From Coccinella septempunctata (taxonomy: Eukaryota; Arthropoda; Insecta; Coleoptera; Coccinellidae): 64,000 bases of DNA. The notes under the pieces were generated by a model. The model was not told the DNA's origin. It made no database searches and saw only the letters and a program-made list of their open reading frames with translations. Where the stretch lies: NCBI RefSeq assembly GCF_907165205.1, contig NC_058195.1, forward strand, positions 31,144,936 through 31,208,935, read 5' to 3'. Of this stretch, positions 24,318 to 38,555 are shown piece by piece (the stretch's first letter is position 1; every line of letters starts with the position of its first letter). A program made the translations under genes and the position numbers.

Positions 24318-24500
24318 CTAGTAAGCCCATAGATCTACCTTTATTGATAGATCTACCTTTATTGATAGATCTACCTTTATTGATAGATCAACCTTTTTTG
24401 GCAGATCAGTATAGCCAGGAGATCCACCTTGTAGGTAGATTCGCCTTTTCGGGCTGATTCGACTTTTTGGGCTGAGACGCCTTTTCGGGCTAAAACCCAC
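24318..24500 (-). repeat. 3' terminus of Helitron unit B: CTAG, hairpin and 18-bp repeats
   Basis: Read on the minus strand, the unit ends in a 7-bp perfect hairpin (AGATCTA/TAGATCT, 10-nt loop), about 9 nt, then CTAG followed by T. This matches the CTRR-plus-hairpin terminus of Helitrons. The hairpin is built from an 18-bp tandem repeat (tagatctacctttattga), about three copies here, four in unit C and one in unit D. Farther in, ggagatccaccttgtaggtaga is shared with the mini-units. Confidence 0.65.
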
Positions 24501-26195
24501 TTGATTACTCCAACGCCTGAATGTTAAACATAAATTTAATTAACAGGGTGATTCGTGCAGTTTCATTCAGACTATCCGCTTCATTTCAAATAAAACACCC
24601 TGTATATTATTATGTTTTTCAAAACTCCTCAACAACCTGATTTCAACAAACTATCTATGCATGGTCTATTAGGACCATTATTATTTCATCTGAAACTTCT
24701 AACAAAGTTAGTGTGTTTAATAGGAGACTGTGTTATGCGCATATATTCCAATGCATTAAAATCAATTAGAACATATACATAATTTGAGTAGTCAGTTTAT
24801 CAAATCTTTGAGTAACATACCACAACCTGTCTTCGAAAATCTAAAATTGAATATTAAGAAAACAATGGAAAGATGAAAGATATATTCAAATTTAATTGGT
24901 TTTCGAAAGTGAATATTATTATATCGAATATTAAAAAAATACTTAATCAATTTTGCTGGGTTAGTGCAACGGGGTACCATACTGTTTTGCGTATGATATA
25001 AAAGCTCAGGGAAAAACCTCAGCAGAAAAAACCCTGTCTCCCCGTGTTTACAAACATTAAAAACATTTCTATATACATTACAAAAATTAAAAACAATTCT
25101 ATATGCATTACTAACAATATATACACAATATATACATAAGAATAACAGCTATGCAACAGATGGGATAAGGTTGGTTGGTTTTCGTCAGCTTTCTCCTTTA
25201 TTCCTTGATGATGATCTGAAAATTTCAAATTGAATTGAGTTATTTGATAGAAAAATTAATTTGGAAATACTTACGTTTATATGGCCCTAGAAAATATGGT
25301 ATGGTCTTCCGTAAAGTTAAATGCACCTCCGTTAATATTTCCCGACATGATAATTCAGAGTGAATTCCAGAAACTCAAAAAAAAAGACGAAGAAATTTTT
25401 TTTTCGAAAAATTTCGAATAATTGTGCCTAAAAGATTATTAGGAATATGTGAAAAGGTGGAAAAGGTTATGATTCAACAATTTTGACGAATGGAAACAAT
25501 TAAAAAAATATATAATAACGAAAAAAGATAGGGGTAGGGGGTTATTGATATGAAATATAAAAATTTTGGGTTTTTCCGAGATTTGTTTGTGTGATTTGAA
25601 GTGTGAATAGAAACTGTTAAGTTACCATATAATCCATAATTTATCCATGAAATAATGCATGAGAATTTGGAAAACAATTTGGAAATAGAAATTTGGAATA
25701 AATTTCGAAAAACGCGGAATATCGAAAGATGATGCGTTAATAAGTGTGAATTGCTTGAGAATGAGGGAAAATGGGAATTTTGAAAAAAATTGGGTTGAGA
25801 ATACGTTACAAAAAAAATATCAAACAAAGAATGCGAATGGGTTATGCTGAATTTGGAAAAGAATGATTTAATTGTTAATGGTTGCGAAACGTGAAAATTT
25901 TGTATAATGAAGAATATTGTCGGTATGAACTTCGAGACGAACGATGAATTGATTTTGAAAAGGGCCAGAAATCACAGATAATTTTGACGAAGAAATTCAT
26001 TTGATAGGGATAATAAAGCGCGCGCATGAGGTCGGACAGCGATTAATTTTCATCCTGAGAATTTGATTTCAATTTACTCAATGAGGTAATTAACGAACAA
26101 TTTGGAAAAAAAAGCAATTTTGAAAATGATGATTGTGCAATTTTGCTGTTTCCGAAAATCGATGGATTGATTTGAAAAATTGATCAAAAATAGGA
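24501..26195. other. Non-coding 3' flank of Helitron unit B
   Basis: AT-rich, without a recognisable gene. Near 24545-24605 an acagggtg...acaccctgt pair encloses about 50 bp and resembles the ends of a tiny non-autonomous element. The rest repeats the sequence of the other units. Confidence 0.55.
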
Positions 26196-29100
26196 TTACT
26201 CATTTTGGATAGAATTCAAAATGTTACCGAACACTATATTTTTAGTAAAAACTTTTTTAGATGATTTGAGCAAATACCCTTGATGTTTTGTCTTTACCAC
26301 TTCTACCTTCACGGAATCCCAAGAGCGAGCTCTTGAGAAAGCCACATAGAGTTGTCCATGAGAAAAGACAGGACTCGCTAGGTATATGCCAACGCGTTCA
26401 AATGTTTGCCCCTGTGCTTTATTAATGGTGAGGGCAAAGCAAAGTTTCAACAGAAATTATCGTCTTTTCAGTACAAACGGCAAGTTTTGGTCGGAAGAAG
26501 TTAGATCCATTCTAGGAATGAGAACTCTTCTCCCGCAAAAACGGCCGGTGACGATCTCGGCTGTTATCAACATATCTGTCACAGCTAACACCAGTAGTCG
26601 TGTACCGTTAATCAATCCATCTTCAAGACATAAATTTCGAAGAAGTATAACCGGTACACCTACTTTGAGTTTGAGTTTGTGATGAGGCATTCCGCTTGGT
26701 GTTATGCTGCTCAAATATTCTTCCGGAAAGTTTGCCACCTCGTCTTCATCACCCGAAGCCACGCTATCGTTACTGTGAATAACGAAGGTCTTTCCGGGAA
26801 ACGATTCGAGAATTTTGTCATTGAGTAAATTACAATGTTCATTCTTGGGACAGAGAATAGCTCGCTGTGCGAGTTGCTGTGGTGTAAGAGCGTGAAGCTG
26901 TCCGTAAATCTCTCTAACAACATCAACCGTCAGACAACGATCTGGCAGATTAACAAAATCACCATCTTTTGTGTCCTTGTCTTTGACGATTTGGGTGTTG
27001 GTGGTACCCCTGCCCAGATCTTCTAGCCACCGGGTGAAATCCTCCCCACCTGCATTTACACGCATATTGGTCATCAGATGGACCACTTGAAAAACTTTCC
27101 AGAACCTATAATTTGTGAAAAAGAGCTCGATTTGTTCTACACGACCAGAAGCTACTGGAAGTAGCTGTTTAACATCTCCTCCAAGTAGTATGCATTTACC
27201 TCCGAAAGGCCGGGGGTCCATACATACATCTCGAAGTAGATCGTCCAAAATATTAAGGACATGGTAACTGGCCATAGAGACTTCGTCCCAAATTATAAGC
27301 CGAATTTTTCTCAAGTGGTCAGCCTCCTGGGATTGTGCCGTTATAGAGGAGCGGGAAGATGCATTCAGATGTAATGGCAACCTGAACGTCGAATGGACCG
27401 TTCTTCCGTTTCTGAGCAATAACGCAGCTATCCCAGTGAAGGCTACGGCAAGAGTTGGTATATGCCGTTCCTCGCAATATTCCAGCAACGTGTTGTACAG
27501 ATGAGTCTTTCCCGTACCACCACTGCCTTGGAGATAGAAATATCTATCTACACCTAACGCCGCTGACTCGACCGCAGAAATGATTTTGTTGAACACATTG
27601 CGTTGTTCCTGGTTCAAACTCCCAAGACTTGAATCTGACGACTCCGTTCTCGAATTCTCATCGTCGTCGTTGGTGTTGGTAACGTTGACTCCCGAACTTG
27701 AGGTCGGCTCCGGCAGATTAAAGTCTCTGAGAGTTTTTCCCAGAAAACGTAATGTCTTCTCGATTCTACGCAGAGCGCAATCTTCAGATTGGCATTCTGA
27801 GATACCTTTCCTCACATAATCCTCTATCATGAATCGCTTGAACTCATTCCAAAGTGACAGTGGTTCGCCGATCTCACAGAAACACAGCATGTACGCGAAT
27901 AATTTCCGCATACACCCGGGCATTTCTACCAGGGCTGCGTGTTCCAGAGTTCTGAACCACTCCGAATCTGACGCTATCAGATTTCTGGCCAGTACCGCTT
28001 CTTTAAACGTAGAATATAATGTGCCGCCGAAGGATTTTAAATCATTAAAAGATTTTGCTCCTGGAACGTGAAGGAGCAAAATACGCAAATTAAACTTTTC
28101 TATGTACTTCGGACTTATAGTGTACATCCTAGGTATTACAGATCGTTTTCTCAAACGTCTAACCCAGCGATGTTGGGTGGCATTAAAAGAATAAAGGAGA
28201 GGTATTTCACAATACTTCCATTCACGTGCGCTAGGATCGTTCACATTAAGTTCGAAATACGCCTCCAAACGACTGAGTTTTGAACGTTGTAACGCTGTCA
28301 TCTCTTCCCCTTCTTCAAAATATACCTCACGTTCTCCAGGCAAATGGACGGGTAACCTATAGATTGTATGACTTTTGTCTTGAATATGGAAAGACAACAA
28401 TCTCCAAGCTGATTCACCGGAAGAGATGTAGCGGGAATCAATGAATGCTTGGATTTCGTCCCAAACGACCTCATTTCGCAACTGAAGAACGGCAGCATCG
28501 GGACCTTTATTTATGTATTTGAAAACATATTTGATAGCTCCTACTGAAGTTATAACTTCCACGTTTATATGAGATTGATATTTCATGGATAAATATGGAT
28601 TATACGGAACTACGTCTCTGTTATCTATCACACACATTCCTTTGTTTCTTTTGAATATCGCGGTGCGACCGTCATTTCTTCGCCTATATACGGGCAACGC
28701 ACAATTAATTTTGGTAATTTCCGAAAACTCTTTGGGATAATGCTTGGTGCACTGTCCGTCGACCATACATGGAGGATCCGGTGCGCGATCACCACAGGGT
28801 CCGTGAATCATGGTGGACATTATAATATCAAAAAGCCGGGTGTTTTCGGCTGGTAGCTCGGCGCAAATCAGCTTGTCTACATCCTCAGAATTTCGCAGTT
28901 TATATTCATCTGCCAAAGTCAGAAGGCAGTGCATATGAGGAAGACCGCGTTTTTGAAATTCTATAACGTAAACGTAAGCGATGACATCACCGAAAATTTT
29001 GAATTTCAATATATCCTCGAAAAATGCCCTCCTTTTTAAATCGAACACTCGCGCGATTAGTTCCGGTCTATCCTGAGGATTCAACAGTTTACTTCCCATA

Positions 29101-32004
29101 TTTTCAGTGATCTCACGCCAGTTGGGGTTACAGGTGAAAGTGACGAAAAGGGAGGGTCTGCCATATTTTGCTACAATGGCCATTGCATCTTGATAATTTT
29201 GCTGCATGAAACGTGCCCCTCCGATGAACGAACTCGGTAGGATAGTAACTCTACCTATTCTTTCACCACCGTCTGGTTCCACTACCGTTCTTCGCGCAAT
29301 ATAATCTTGGAGCCCGACGTAGCTCTCGACGCGTAATTCCTTCTGATGTGTTCGCAAAAAATTTAATCGGAAACCTTCTAACTCAACGTATTTGTCAACG
29401 ATGAACTGTTGAGCCAAGCGCCCAGAAAGAAGGATCGGGTTAAAATGATTTGCACGAATCATCAGACGGTAGCACTCGAATTCTAATTTTGAAATCCGTT
29501 TATTTCCAATTGTTTTCTGCAACCCAGTCGACCATCCCAATTCTCCGTTAGGGAAAAGTAATGGATAACAGAGAGCATCAACAATTGGAGACAATTTTGG
29601 GATATCCTTAATTTGGAAACTATTACTTGTACTTATTAAATTCACACGAACTGTGCCTGGTGGAGGTATATCCCCGTCGACTGTACGAAAAATAGCGCCG
29701 ATTTCGGTGGAAGTGGAAGGTGCCGCGTAGACCTTCCTGTTGGTTCCTGGTTGTTGGTGGAAATATAGGCCAAGTTGCGGAACGGAATCGTTACCACTGG
29801 TTCGTCGTGTGTCACGAACCACTTGACCTAGGGTAGAGTACATTTGGGCGTATGGGTGAGTTTCCCTCAGCAGAGCATCTATTTGCCCTAATAATCGGGG
29901 GTTGCAACCGTCTCCAACTCCTTTTGATGCCCTCTTCTTCGTGGCTTCTCCTGAATCCACGAAATACAGCGATCCAAATGCTGGATCGGATGGACAAACA
30001 TCGCCTACTCGGTGGTATATCTGTCCTGAGACCACAACAACAGGGGCTCCTCTCGCCAAACCTTCTCTTTGAACGATTGTAGTGGAGCCAAGGGCGAGCA
30101 GCGTGTTGTAACTTCTTATATGTTGTATGAAGTTCTTCGATTGAGGGTGGTTGTTCATGATCAAAGCCTTCAGCAGGTCCGGATAAGCGGCACTCACCGG
30201 AAGGCTCACTGCGCCTCTTTTGCAGCAAATCATATTCTCGGTGCGAAAAAATAGAGCTCCACAGAAAGAGCACTCACTACTAAGCGCCTCAAGGTAATGG
30301 GCAGGCGTGTCCTCCTGATGTTCAGCGACATCACACACAACAGACGTAGGGGTTTCCGTTTCGTAATTATCGTCCTGTCCAACTTCGCAATTTTCCGATA
30401 TCATCGATGACAAAACTGCTTTTGTAGATATTCTTTCAGATGGAACGACTCCAAATGAGGAGGAATCGTATTCCTCCAGTAAATAATACTGGTCTCCATC
30501 TGACAAATTATCCACAGAAACCATTCGCACCTCTATCGGAGTCAAATTGTAGAGCAGAACAGGAGAATAATTTTGCAATAAATAATTCAATAAATATTGG
30601 AGATTATTGAAGCTGAGCAAGCATGCTTTACCTTCCTCTTCTATACATTCACCGTTCGCCCCACGACTGTGAGAATCAAATAGATAATAGGAGTTCGCTA
30701 TTTTTCCTATACAGGTAGATAATTCCCCAGACGTAAATATAGCGGAAGTATAATTTCGAAAAACCTGTGGTAGACCTTGCGCTAACGGAATATCGAATTC
30801 TTCATGATTTTCAATGTTTATATGACCCACAACTGAATCTTCCTCATTTATATGCAATGAAAAACAAACGTTATTGATTTTGAACTTTGGAAACACCTCC
30901 ACAACTAACAAATGATTAAAAATGGGTAAATTCCGCGAAAAAATTGATTTTAAATATAATTTATCCCCGTAATCCATAATATTATCTATGATCGCAGTGC
31001 ACCAAGCATTGAAGGGGAGAAGTTTGCTATAAGCCAATGCAACTGCCGCGATTGCAGTACATTGGTGACCTCTGGAATCCGGACTAAATCGTAAATCATT
31101 TTGGTTTCGAGAACCTCTTATGATGGTTCTGAATATCACGGATTGCCTTTCATCATTATTATCACGTTGAGAAGATGAAATTAACGGAGTCATTACTTTG
31201 TCCTTGCTGGTTCCTGCTATTCCAATTCCATCAGAAATATCTGAATTTGAAAGTAATAAAATAAATATAATTTACTGAACGTGAGTGAATGTTTTCAATT
31301 CATGTGATATATTAGTAGTTTTATGAAACATAATTCAATACATTGAACTCTCATTGGATATAATGAAATTTAGTTATAATATGGAATTGCTGTAGAATAT
31401 GCTAAATTTGAATATTATATTTCGTAATTTATTGTTCTTGAATGAAAGATAATTAATTTTCCAAAGTATTGAAGGTGAAAAGGAATATTGGAAAATATAA
31501 CACTCATTGAATTTTTCTGAAAACATTTTCAGATTCTATAAAATTCCACAGATTTCTGATTCATTTGTGGAAAAGTCGAAAAAAAATAGTATACAAAAAT
31601 ATCTCAAATACCTGGAACGAAAACTTTCTTTCCCTTCCTCGTTTGCTTACTCAATTTGCTTGCTCCTCTCTTCCTTCTCTTCATGATTCGGCTCGAAGCT
31701 GAAATAAGTCAATTTGTAATGTGTTATTAATTCGTCACAATCTTTTGTCCTATTAAAAATGACACACAAGGAAGCTTTAAGCTAGAATAAGGGACCGTAA
31801 TTTTCAATTTGAAACGTTTGTATTTTCAATTCAGAAACATTTTCATAGAAACGTTTCAGATAAACCTTTCATACGTAGGTCATTTCTGGTGTTGGGTGTA
31901 CCTATGTCTCGCAAATATATATGAACCAAAAAGAGAAACGTTTCACGTGGAAAATTAGTGGTTTCAGTAACAAATTTTGGTTTACCTACTGCAGGATTAT
32001 TCAT
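26196..32004 (-). pseudogene. Helitron Rep-helicase with premature stop (unit B)
   Basis: Same gene as at 1426-7234: predicted exons 32012-31986, 31698-31612 and 31240 onward, with the main ATG at 31193. Rep motifs, HUH, paired tyrosines and Walker A/B are unchanged. A CAA codon in unit A (KRRQLPL) is TAA here (26459-26457). The protein therefore stops after 1578 aa of the main frame and loses the last ~86 residues, including the NKAQGQTF and YVAFSRAR helicase motifs. Loss of these motifs should abolish helicase activity. The remaining frame, 26450-26196, is still open. Confidence 0.88.
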
Positions 32005-32743
32005 ATCCACTTCTGAATGATTTAATTAACGAAACTTTCTTATAAAATTGAATGACACTATTTCTTACCTTCTAAGTTTCGCAAAGTCCAAAATCCTTCT
32101 GAAGATTATTATATGTGGTACCTATTGAATCGATAATAGTATATTAAATATATCGAATAAACGGGGGAATAATGATAATATAAATTTGTTTTAAAATCCA
32201 AAAAATCATTCGAAAGTATTCAACAACTTCATAACATTCCTTCAAGATTTTGAATTTTTTCTGAGAAAAATTATGCTATATCACCATCTTGTTTCTGGAA
32301 TACCCAATAGTTATATCTATATAATGTGAAATTTTTCAAAAAATTATTCTAGTATTGATAAATATGTATAGGAAAATGAATTGATTACTTGAAATCGAGC
32401 TAGTTTTGATAATTATTAACTGAATCTATAATTAGTTCGAAGTAATAATAGTAATAATACCTTGAGTAACACAACACAAGCTGTCTTTTGAAACCTGAAA
32501 TTCAAAAGGGCGCTTATTCCGAGTTCTTCACCTAAAAAGTATTCTAGTTGCCATAGGAACCAATTCGTGAAATCCAATCAGATCAACTCAAAAATCAAAA
32601 GTTACTTCCGGTTTTTTGCAACAAAGTATATAAGTTCAAAAATTATCCCATTCATGTCTAATCCCATCATTTAAATAAAAAATCAATATTTCAAACATCA
32701 ATAAATTCCCCAAATATTATTCCAAGTGGAAAATTCATCATCA

Positions 32744-33106
32744 ATGGTATTTAAATATCGCGAAACGGAAATGACGACATACGAAAATTCGCTGTTTTTC
32801 AAGCCTCTCTCTGCGAATAAAACAGAAAATCTCAAACTGTGCGTATTTCATTGTAAAGTAATAAGAATTCTATGTTCTAAGATTGTTTACGACTTGACAT
32901 TTATTTTTGATTCACAAGAATGGCACTCATTCATTTCTAGAAAAGCTTCAATTCCCTTAACATTTATATCAAATCATGACAGGTATTTCAAAATAACCAA
33001 TATGTCCAATTTATGTGATGGAAATGCAAGCTTTTTAGAACTTCTGTTGTTTGAACCACAGAGCACTAATTTTGGAGAAGTGAAAGATAACAGCAGTGCC
33101 AACTAA
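32744..33106 (+). CDS. Small ORF of unknown function (unit B, longer form)
   Basis: Copy of the frame at 12421. The first ATG is at 32744, 117 bp after the TATA box at 32627-32633. It is one base shorter near 33019, which replaces the LCDRKCKLF tail of A and C by LCDGNASFLELLLFEP and extends the protein to about 120 aa. Which tail is ancestral cannot be told from three copies. Function unknown. Confidence 0.4.
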   Translation: MVFKYRETEMTTYENSLFFKPLSANKTENLKLCVFHCKVIRILCSKIVYDLTFIFDSQEWHSFISRKASIPLTFISNHDRYFKITNMSNLCDGNASFLELLLFEPQSTNFGEVKDNSSAN

Positions 33107-33529
33107 GAGCACTCTATGGCTAAGAGCTTTCATGTCTATGATCGAAAGCTACACGACAGTTTATTCGAAATCGAAATTTGGATTGAATTTCTCATGTCAT
33201 TTTATTTTATATTTCTGGAGCGTCGTATTCATTCAACTTCAATGTAAATTTACAGCTTCAAGTTATATATTCTGATTTACTTAGAATAATCCATTTATTA
33301 TTTGTAAAAAATTACATCGATTATGAATTAACAGACTACTGGAATTGGGAATGAGAGAAAAAAAATAGCCAGTGAAAATATATTGATCAAAAATATAAAA
33401 TGATTTTCCTATTTCAATAATATACGATAGAGATTATCACATAACATATATGTCTAACAGCGTTCCTTGAAATCAGGCGTTGTTCCAGTTTTTTCCCATT
33501 GAGAAAATTCTTTCGAAACAAAATTGAGC

Positions 33530-35590
33530 AGTATCAGAAAATGAATATTACTTATGAAATATAGAACCTCCTGGTTGATCTTCTATAAAGACTTAGCCTC
33601 CCAGAACTGTGTGCTATGTATAAAATCTCATGTTTATATACCTAAAAAAAAGGATATTTGTTATTTTATGAGTTTGCATGTAAAACATATGAAATATATT
33701 ATGTGAACTTGTAAAATAGATCATATACCTCAAATAAAAACTCTCCTGAACGAATTGCTCTAGAAGCTTATCCATGAAGAACCTTTTTTATTTCAATTAA
33801 CTCTCTCCGATACATGCTTTTTTGACATGACATTTCTGATAAATTTATGCGTGCCTGAAACTGAATATTAATTATGAAATACAGAACCTCCTGGTTGATT
33901 TACTATACAGACTTAGCCCCAAGAACGGTGTGTTATGTATAAAATCTCATGTTTATATACCTTAAAGAAGGATATTTGTCATTCTATGGGTTAGCATGTA
34001 ATGCATATGAAATATATTATGTGAACTTGTAAAATAGATTATATACTTCAAATAAAAACTCTCCTGAACGAATTGCTCTAGAAGCTTATCCATGAAGAAC
34101 CTTTTTTATTTCAATTAACTCTCTCCGATACATGCTTTTTTGACATGACATTACATTTCATGATCTGATAAATTTATGTGTGCCTAAAACTGAATATTAA
34201 TTATGAATTACAGAACCTCCTGGTTGATTTTCTATACAGACTTAGCCCCAAGAACAGTGTGTTATGTATAAAATCTCATGTTTATATACCTTAAAAAAGG
34301 ATATTTGTCATTCTATGGGTTTGCATGTAATGTATATGAAATATATTATGTGAACTTGTAAAATAGATCATATACTTCAAATAAAAACTCTCCTGAACGA
34401 ATTGCTCTAGAAGCTCATCCATGAAGAACCTTTTTTATTTCAATTAACTCTCTCCGATACATGCTTTTTTGACATGACATTTCATGATCTGATAAATTTG
34501 TGTGCCTGAAACTGAATATTAATTATGAAATACAGAACCTCCTGGTTGATTTACTATACAGACTTAGCCCCAAGAACGGTGTATTATGTATAAAATCTCA
34601 TGTTTATATACCTAAAAAAAGGATATTTGTCATTCTATGGGTTTGCATGTAATGTATATGAAATATATTATGTGAACTTGTAAAATAGATCATATACTTC
34701 AAATAAAAACTCTCCTGAACGAATTGCTCTAGAAGCTTATCCATGAAGAACCTTTTTTATTTCAATTAACTCTCTCCGATACATGCTTTTTTGACATGAC
34801 ATTACATTTCATGATCTGATAAATTTATGCGTGCCTGAAACTGAATATTAATTATGAAATACAGAACCTCCTGGTTGATTTACTATACAGACTTGGCCCC
34901 AAGAACGGTGTGTTATGTATAAAATCTCATGTTTATATACCTAAAAAAAGGATATTTGTCATTCTATGGGTTTGCATGTAATTAATCTAAAATATATTAA
35001 GTGAACTTGAAAAATAGATCATATACTTCAAATAAAGACTCTCCTGAACGAATTGCTCTAGAAGCTTAGCCATGAAGAACCTTTCTTATTTCAATAAACT
35101 CTCACCGATACATGCTTTTTTGACATTGCTTTACATTTCATGATCTGACAAATTCATGTGTGCCTGAAAATGAATATTAATTATTAAATATAGAATATCC
35201 TGGTTGATTTTATACACAGACTTACCCCCAAGAACAGGTTGTTATCTATAAATTCTCATATTTATACACCAAGTAAACATATTTGTCATTCTATGAGTTT
35301 GTATGTAATTTAATATGAAATACATTATGTAAACTTGAAAAATAGATCATATATTTCAAATAGAAGCTCTCCTGAACGAACTGCTCCAGGACTTTACCCC
35401 TGAAGAAGGTTTTTTATTCCTAATACAGTCTCTCCGTGGGATGATAATTGCCATTCTAGGATTTTTTCATTTCTGTATCTGATAAATTTATATATGCCTG
35501 AAAAAAATAAGTATTTATTAGTTACAAAATATACTATCAGTTATAATATCCGATCTCTCATACAGATTCACGTCCAAGAACTGTGTTTTA
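33530..35590. repeat. ~329-bp satellite in Helitron unit B
   Basis: About six copies at the same place as the larger array of unit A. The first is of the type that begins at 13241, the middle ones match the main A type, and the last two are diverged like those at 16900-17340. The contraction or expansion therefore affected only the homogeneous middle copies. Confidence 0.92.
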
Positions 35591-36659
35591 TATCTAAGAA
35601 TTCAATAATAACCTAACTTTCCCATAAAGGGAAAAAATTCAACTGTGATGTTAGATTCGAAGTGCTATCGTACGGAGAAAAATGAAGTAAATATATTAAA
35701 TATATCCTCTAATAATTCCAATAATAATTAAACCTTAAAAATTTGCATCAATTTTTTTACGGTCTGTCAACAGTCAAATGAAACTGGCCTAAAGCTCCCA
35801 CAACACTGTTACATAAATGACAGGAAAACACGTTATAGGAATTGAAAAATTATGGAAATTTTAGAATTTTAAGTTAGTTTTGGCTGAATAGTGACCTCGA
35901 CTTTCCTAATATAAATTTATTTTGGCAATTTCAACGCTAAAAATCACGAAATTACTGAAAATATTCAGGGCCAAAACGAAGGTTCTGAACGGTGCTTAAC
36001 CGAGGTGGTTTCGTAATATCGAAAATTGCAAACTTACCTGTACATATTGAGCCGAAATATGGGTACCTGGAGATGCTACAGGATATGGAGAATGATTCTC
36101 TAGCATTTATCTTCCCTATTTTGGCATTATTCATATAATAATCGACTCGAGTTCCCGAAAACTGCAAAAACCCCTTTCGAAACGTCAGACGTGATGAAAT
36201 TACCTCTATGCTCCTGGAAATTAATTTATCAAATTTTCGTAGACGTCAAAAATTTTCGAAATTCTTACGCTTTTTTAGGTAATATCGTTCGGGCTCCGGG
36301 AAAAAAAACAGGCCTATTTTAATTTCGGGTTCTTCGAGCTTAGTTCGACACCCATCCCGGCTCTCGAGCTACCGCGGATCTCTCAAGCTAATCAAATAAC
36401 TTTGGCACCTTTTCGCGAAAATCGTGAATTTCGCGATTTTCTCACGCAATTTTCGGACACTTTTAGACGGGGTAAAAATACGATCTAGGCATTTTCGGAA
36501 AGCTCGATTCTTACTCTTGCGTTCCATTTACCTCTTTACCCGACCACGCGCCTTCGGCGCTCGCCATTTCAAATTTTCCATACCCTCCACCGACACTTCA
36601 ACATGGCAAAATATTTGATACGATTCGGTGATCATTTTTTATCAACGTTATAGTATTAA
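35591..36659. other. 5'-end module and terminus of Helitron unit B
   Basis: Matches 17341-18409, including the donor site on the minus strand (36031-36037), the TCGCGAAA/TTTCGCGA hairpin and the gtattaa end. No separate gene is seen. Confidence 0.6.
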
Positions 36660-36859
36660 CTAGTAAGCCCATAGATCTACCTTTATTGATAGATCTACCT
36701 TTATTGATAGATCTACCTTTATTGATAGATCTACCTTTATTGATAGATCAACCTTTTTTGGCAGATCAGTATAGCCACAAGATCCACCTTGTAGGTAGAT
36801 TCGCCTTTTCGGGCTGATTCGACTTTTTGGGCTGAGACGCCTTTTCGGGCTAAAACCCA

Positions 36860-38555
36860 CTTGATTACTCCAACGCCTGAATGTTAAACATAAATTTAAT
36901 TAACAGGGTGATTCGTGCAGTTTCATTCAGTCTATCCGCTTCATTTCAAATAAAACACCCTGTATATTATTATGTTTTTCAAAACTCCTCAACAACCTGA
37001 TTTCAACAAACTATCGATGCATGGTCTATTAGGACCATTATTATTTCATCTGAAACTTCTAACAAAGTTAGTGTGTTTAATAGGAGACTGTGTTATGCGC
37101 ATATATTCCAATGCATTAAAATCAATTAGAACATATACATAATTTGAGTAGTCAGTTTATCAAATCTTTGAGTAACATACCACAACCTGTCTTCGAAAAT
37201 CTAAAATTGAATATTAAGAAAACAATGGAAAGATGAAAGATATATTCAAATTTAATTGGTTTTCGAAAGTGAATATTATTATATCGAATATTAAAAAAAT
37301 ACTTAATCAATTTTGCTGGGTTAGTGCAACGGGGTACCATACTGTTTTGCGTATGATATAAAAGCTCAGGGAAAAACCTCAGCAGAAAAAACCCTGTCTC
37401 CCCGTGTTTACAAACATTAAAAACATTTCTATATACATTACAAAAATTAAAAACAATTCTATATGCATTACTAACAATATATACACAATATATACATAAG
37501 AATAACAGCTATGCAACAGATGGAATAAGGTTGGTTGGTTTTCGTCAGCTTTCTCCTTTATTCCTTGATGATGATCTGAAAATTTCAAATTGAATTGAGT
37601 TATTAGATAAAAAAATTAATTTGGAAATACTTACGTTTATATGGCCCTAGAAAATATGGTATGGTCTTCCGTAAAGTTAAATGCACCTCCGTTAATATTT
37701 CCCGACATGATAATTCAGAGTGAATTCCAGAAACTCAAAAAAAAAGACGAAGAAATTTTTTTTTCGAAAAATTTTGAATAATTGTGCCTAAAAGATTATT
37801 AGGAATATGTGAAAAGGTGGAAAAGGTTATGATTCAACAATTTTGACGAATGGAAACAATTAAAAAAATATATAATAACGAAAAAAGATAGGGGTAGGGG
37901 GTTATTGATATGAAATATAAAAATTTTGGGTTTTTCCGAGATTTGTTTGTGTGATTTGAAGTGTGAATAGAAACAGTTAAGTTACCATATAATCCATAAT
38001 TTATCCATGAAATAATGCATGAGAATTTGGAAAACAATTTGGAAATAGAAATTTGGAATAAATTTCGAAAAACGTGGAATATCGAAAGATGATGCGTTAA
38101 TAAGTGTGAATTGCTTGAGAATGAGGGAAAATGGGAATTTTGAAAAAAATTGGGTTGAGAATACGTTACAAAAAAAATATTAAACAAAGAATGCGAATGG
38201 GTTATGCTGAATTTGGAAAAGAATGATTTAATTGTTAATGGTTGCGAAACGTGAAAATTTTATATAATGAAGAATATTGTCGGTATGAACTTCGAGACGA
38301 ACGATGAATTGATTTTGAAAAGGGCCAGAAATCACAGAAAATTTTGACGAAGAAATTCATTTGATAGGGATAATAAAGCGCGCGCATGAGGTCGGACAGC
38401 GATTAATTTTCATCCTGAGAATTTGATTTCAATTTACTCAATGAGGTAATTAACGAACAATTTGGAAAAAAAAGCAATTTTGAAAATGATGATTGTGCAA
38501 TTTTGCTGTTTCCGAAAATCGATGGATTGATTTGAAAAATTGATCAAAAATAGGA
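36860..38555. other. Non-coding 3' flank of Helitron unit C
   Basis: Near-identical to 24500-26195. No gene recognised; short frames on the minus strand are shared between units only because the DNA is. Confidence 0.55.

Larger units (their letters stand above)
24318..36659 (-). mobile_element. Helitron large unit B
   Basis: A complete 12342-bp unit from CTAGTAagcccat on the left (element 3' end, minus strand reads ...TACTAG then T) to gtattaa on the right. Layout: 3'-end repeats, non-coding 3' flank, Rep-helicase gene, small plus-strand ORF, about six 329-bp repeats, 5'-end module. There is no Penelope insertion (the empty target lies near 32105-32116), so it represents the unit before that insertion. 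Differences shared with C but not A (for example KRNKGM in place of KTNKGM) make B and C closest relatives. Confidence 0.85.
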
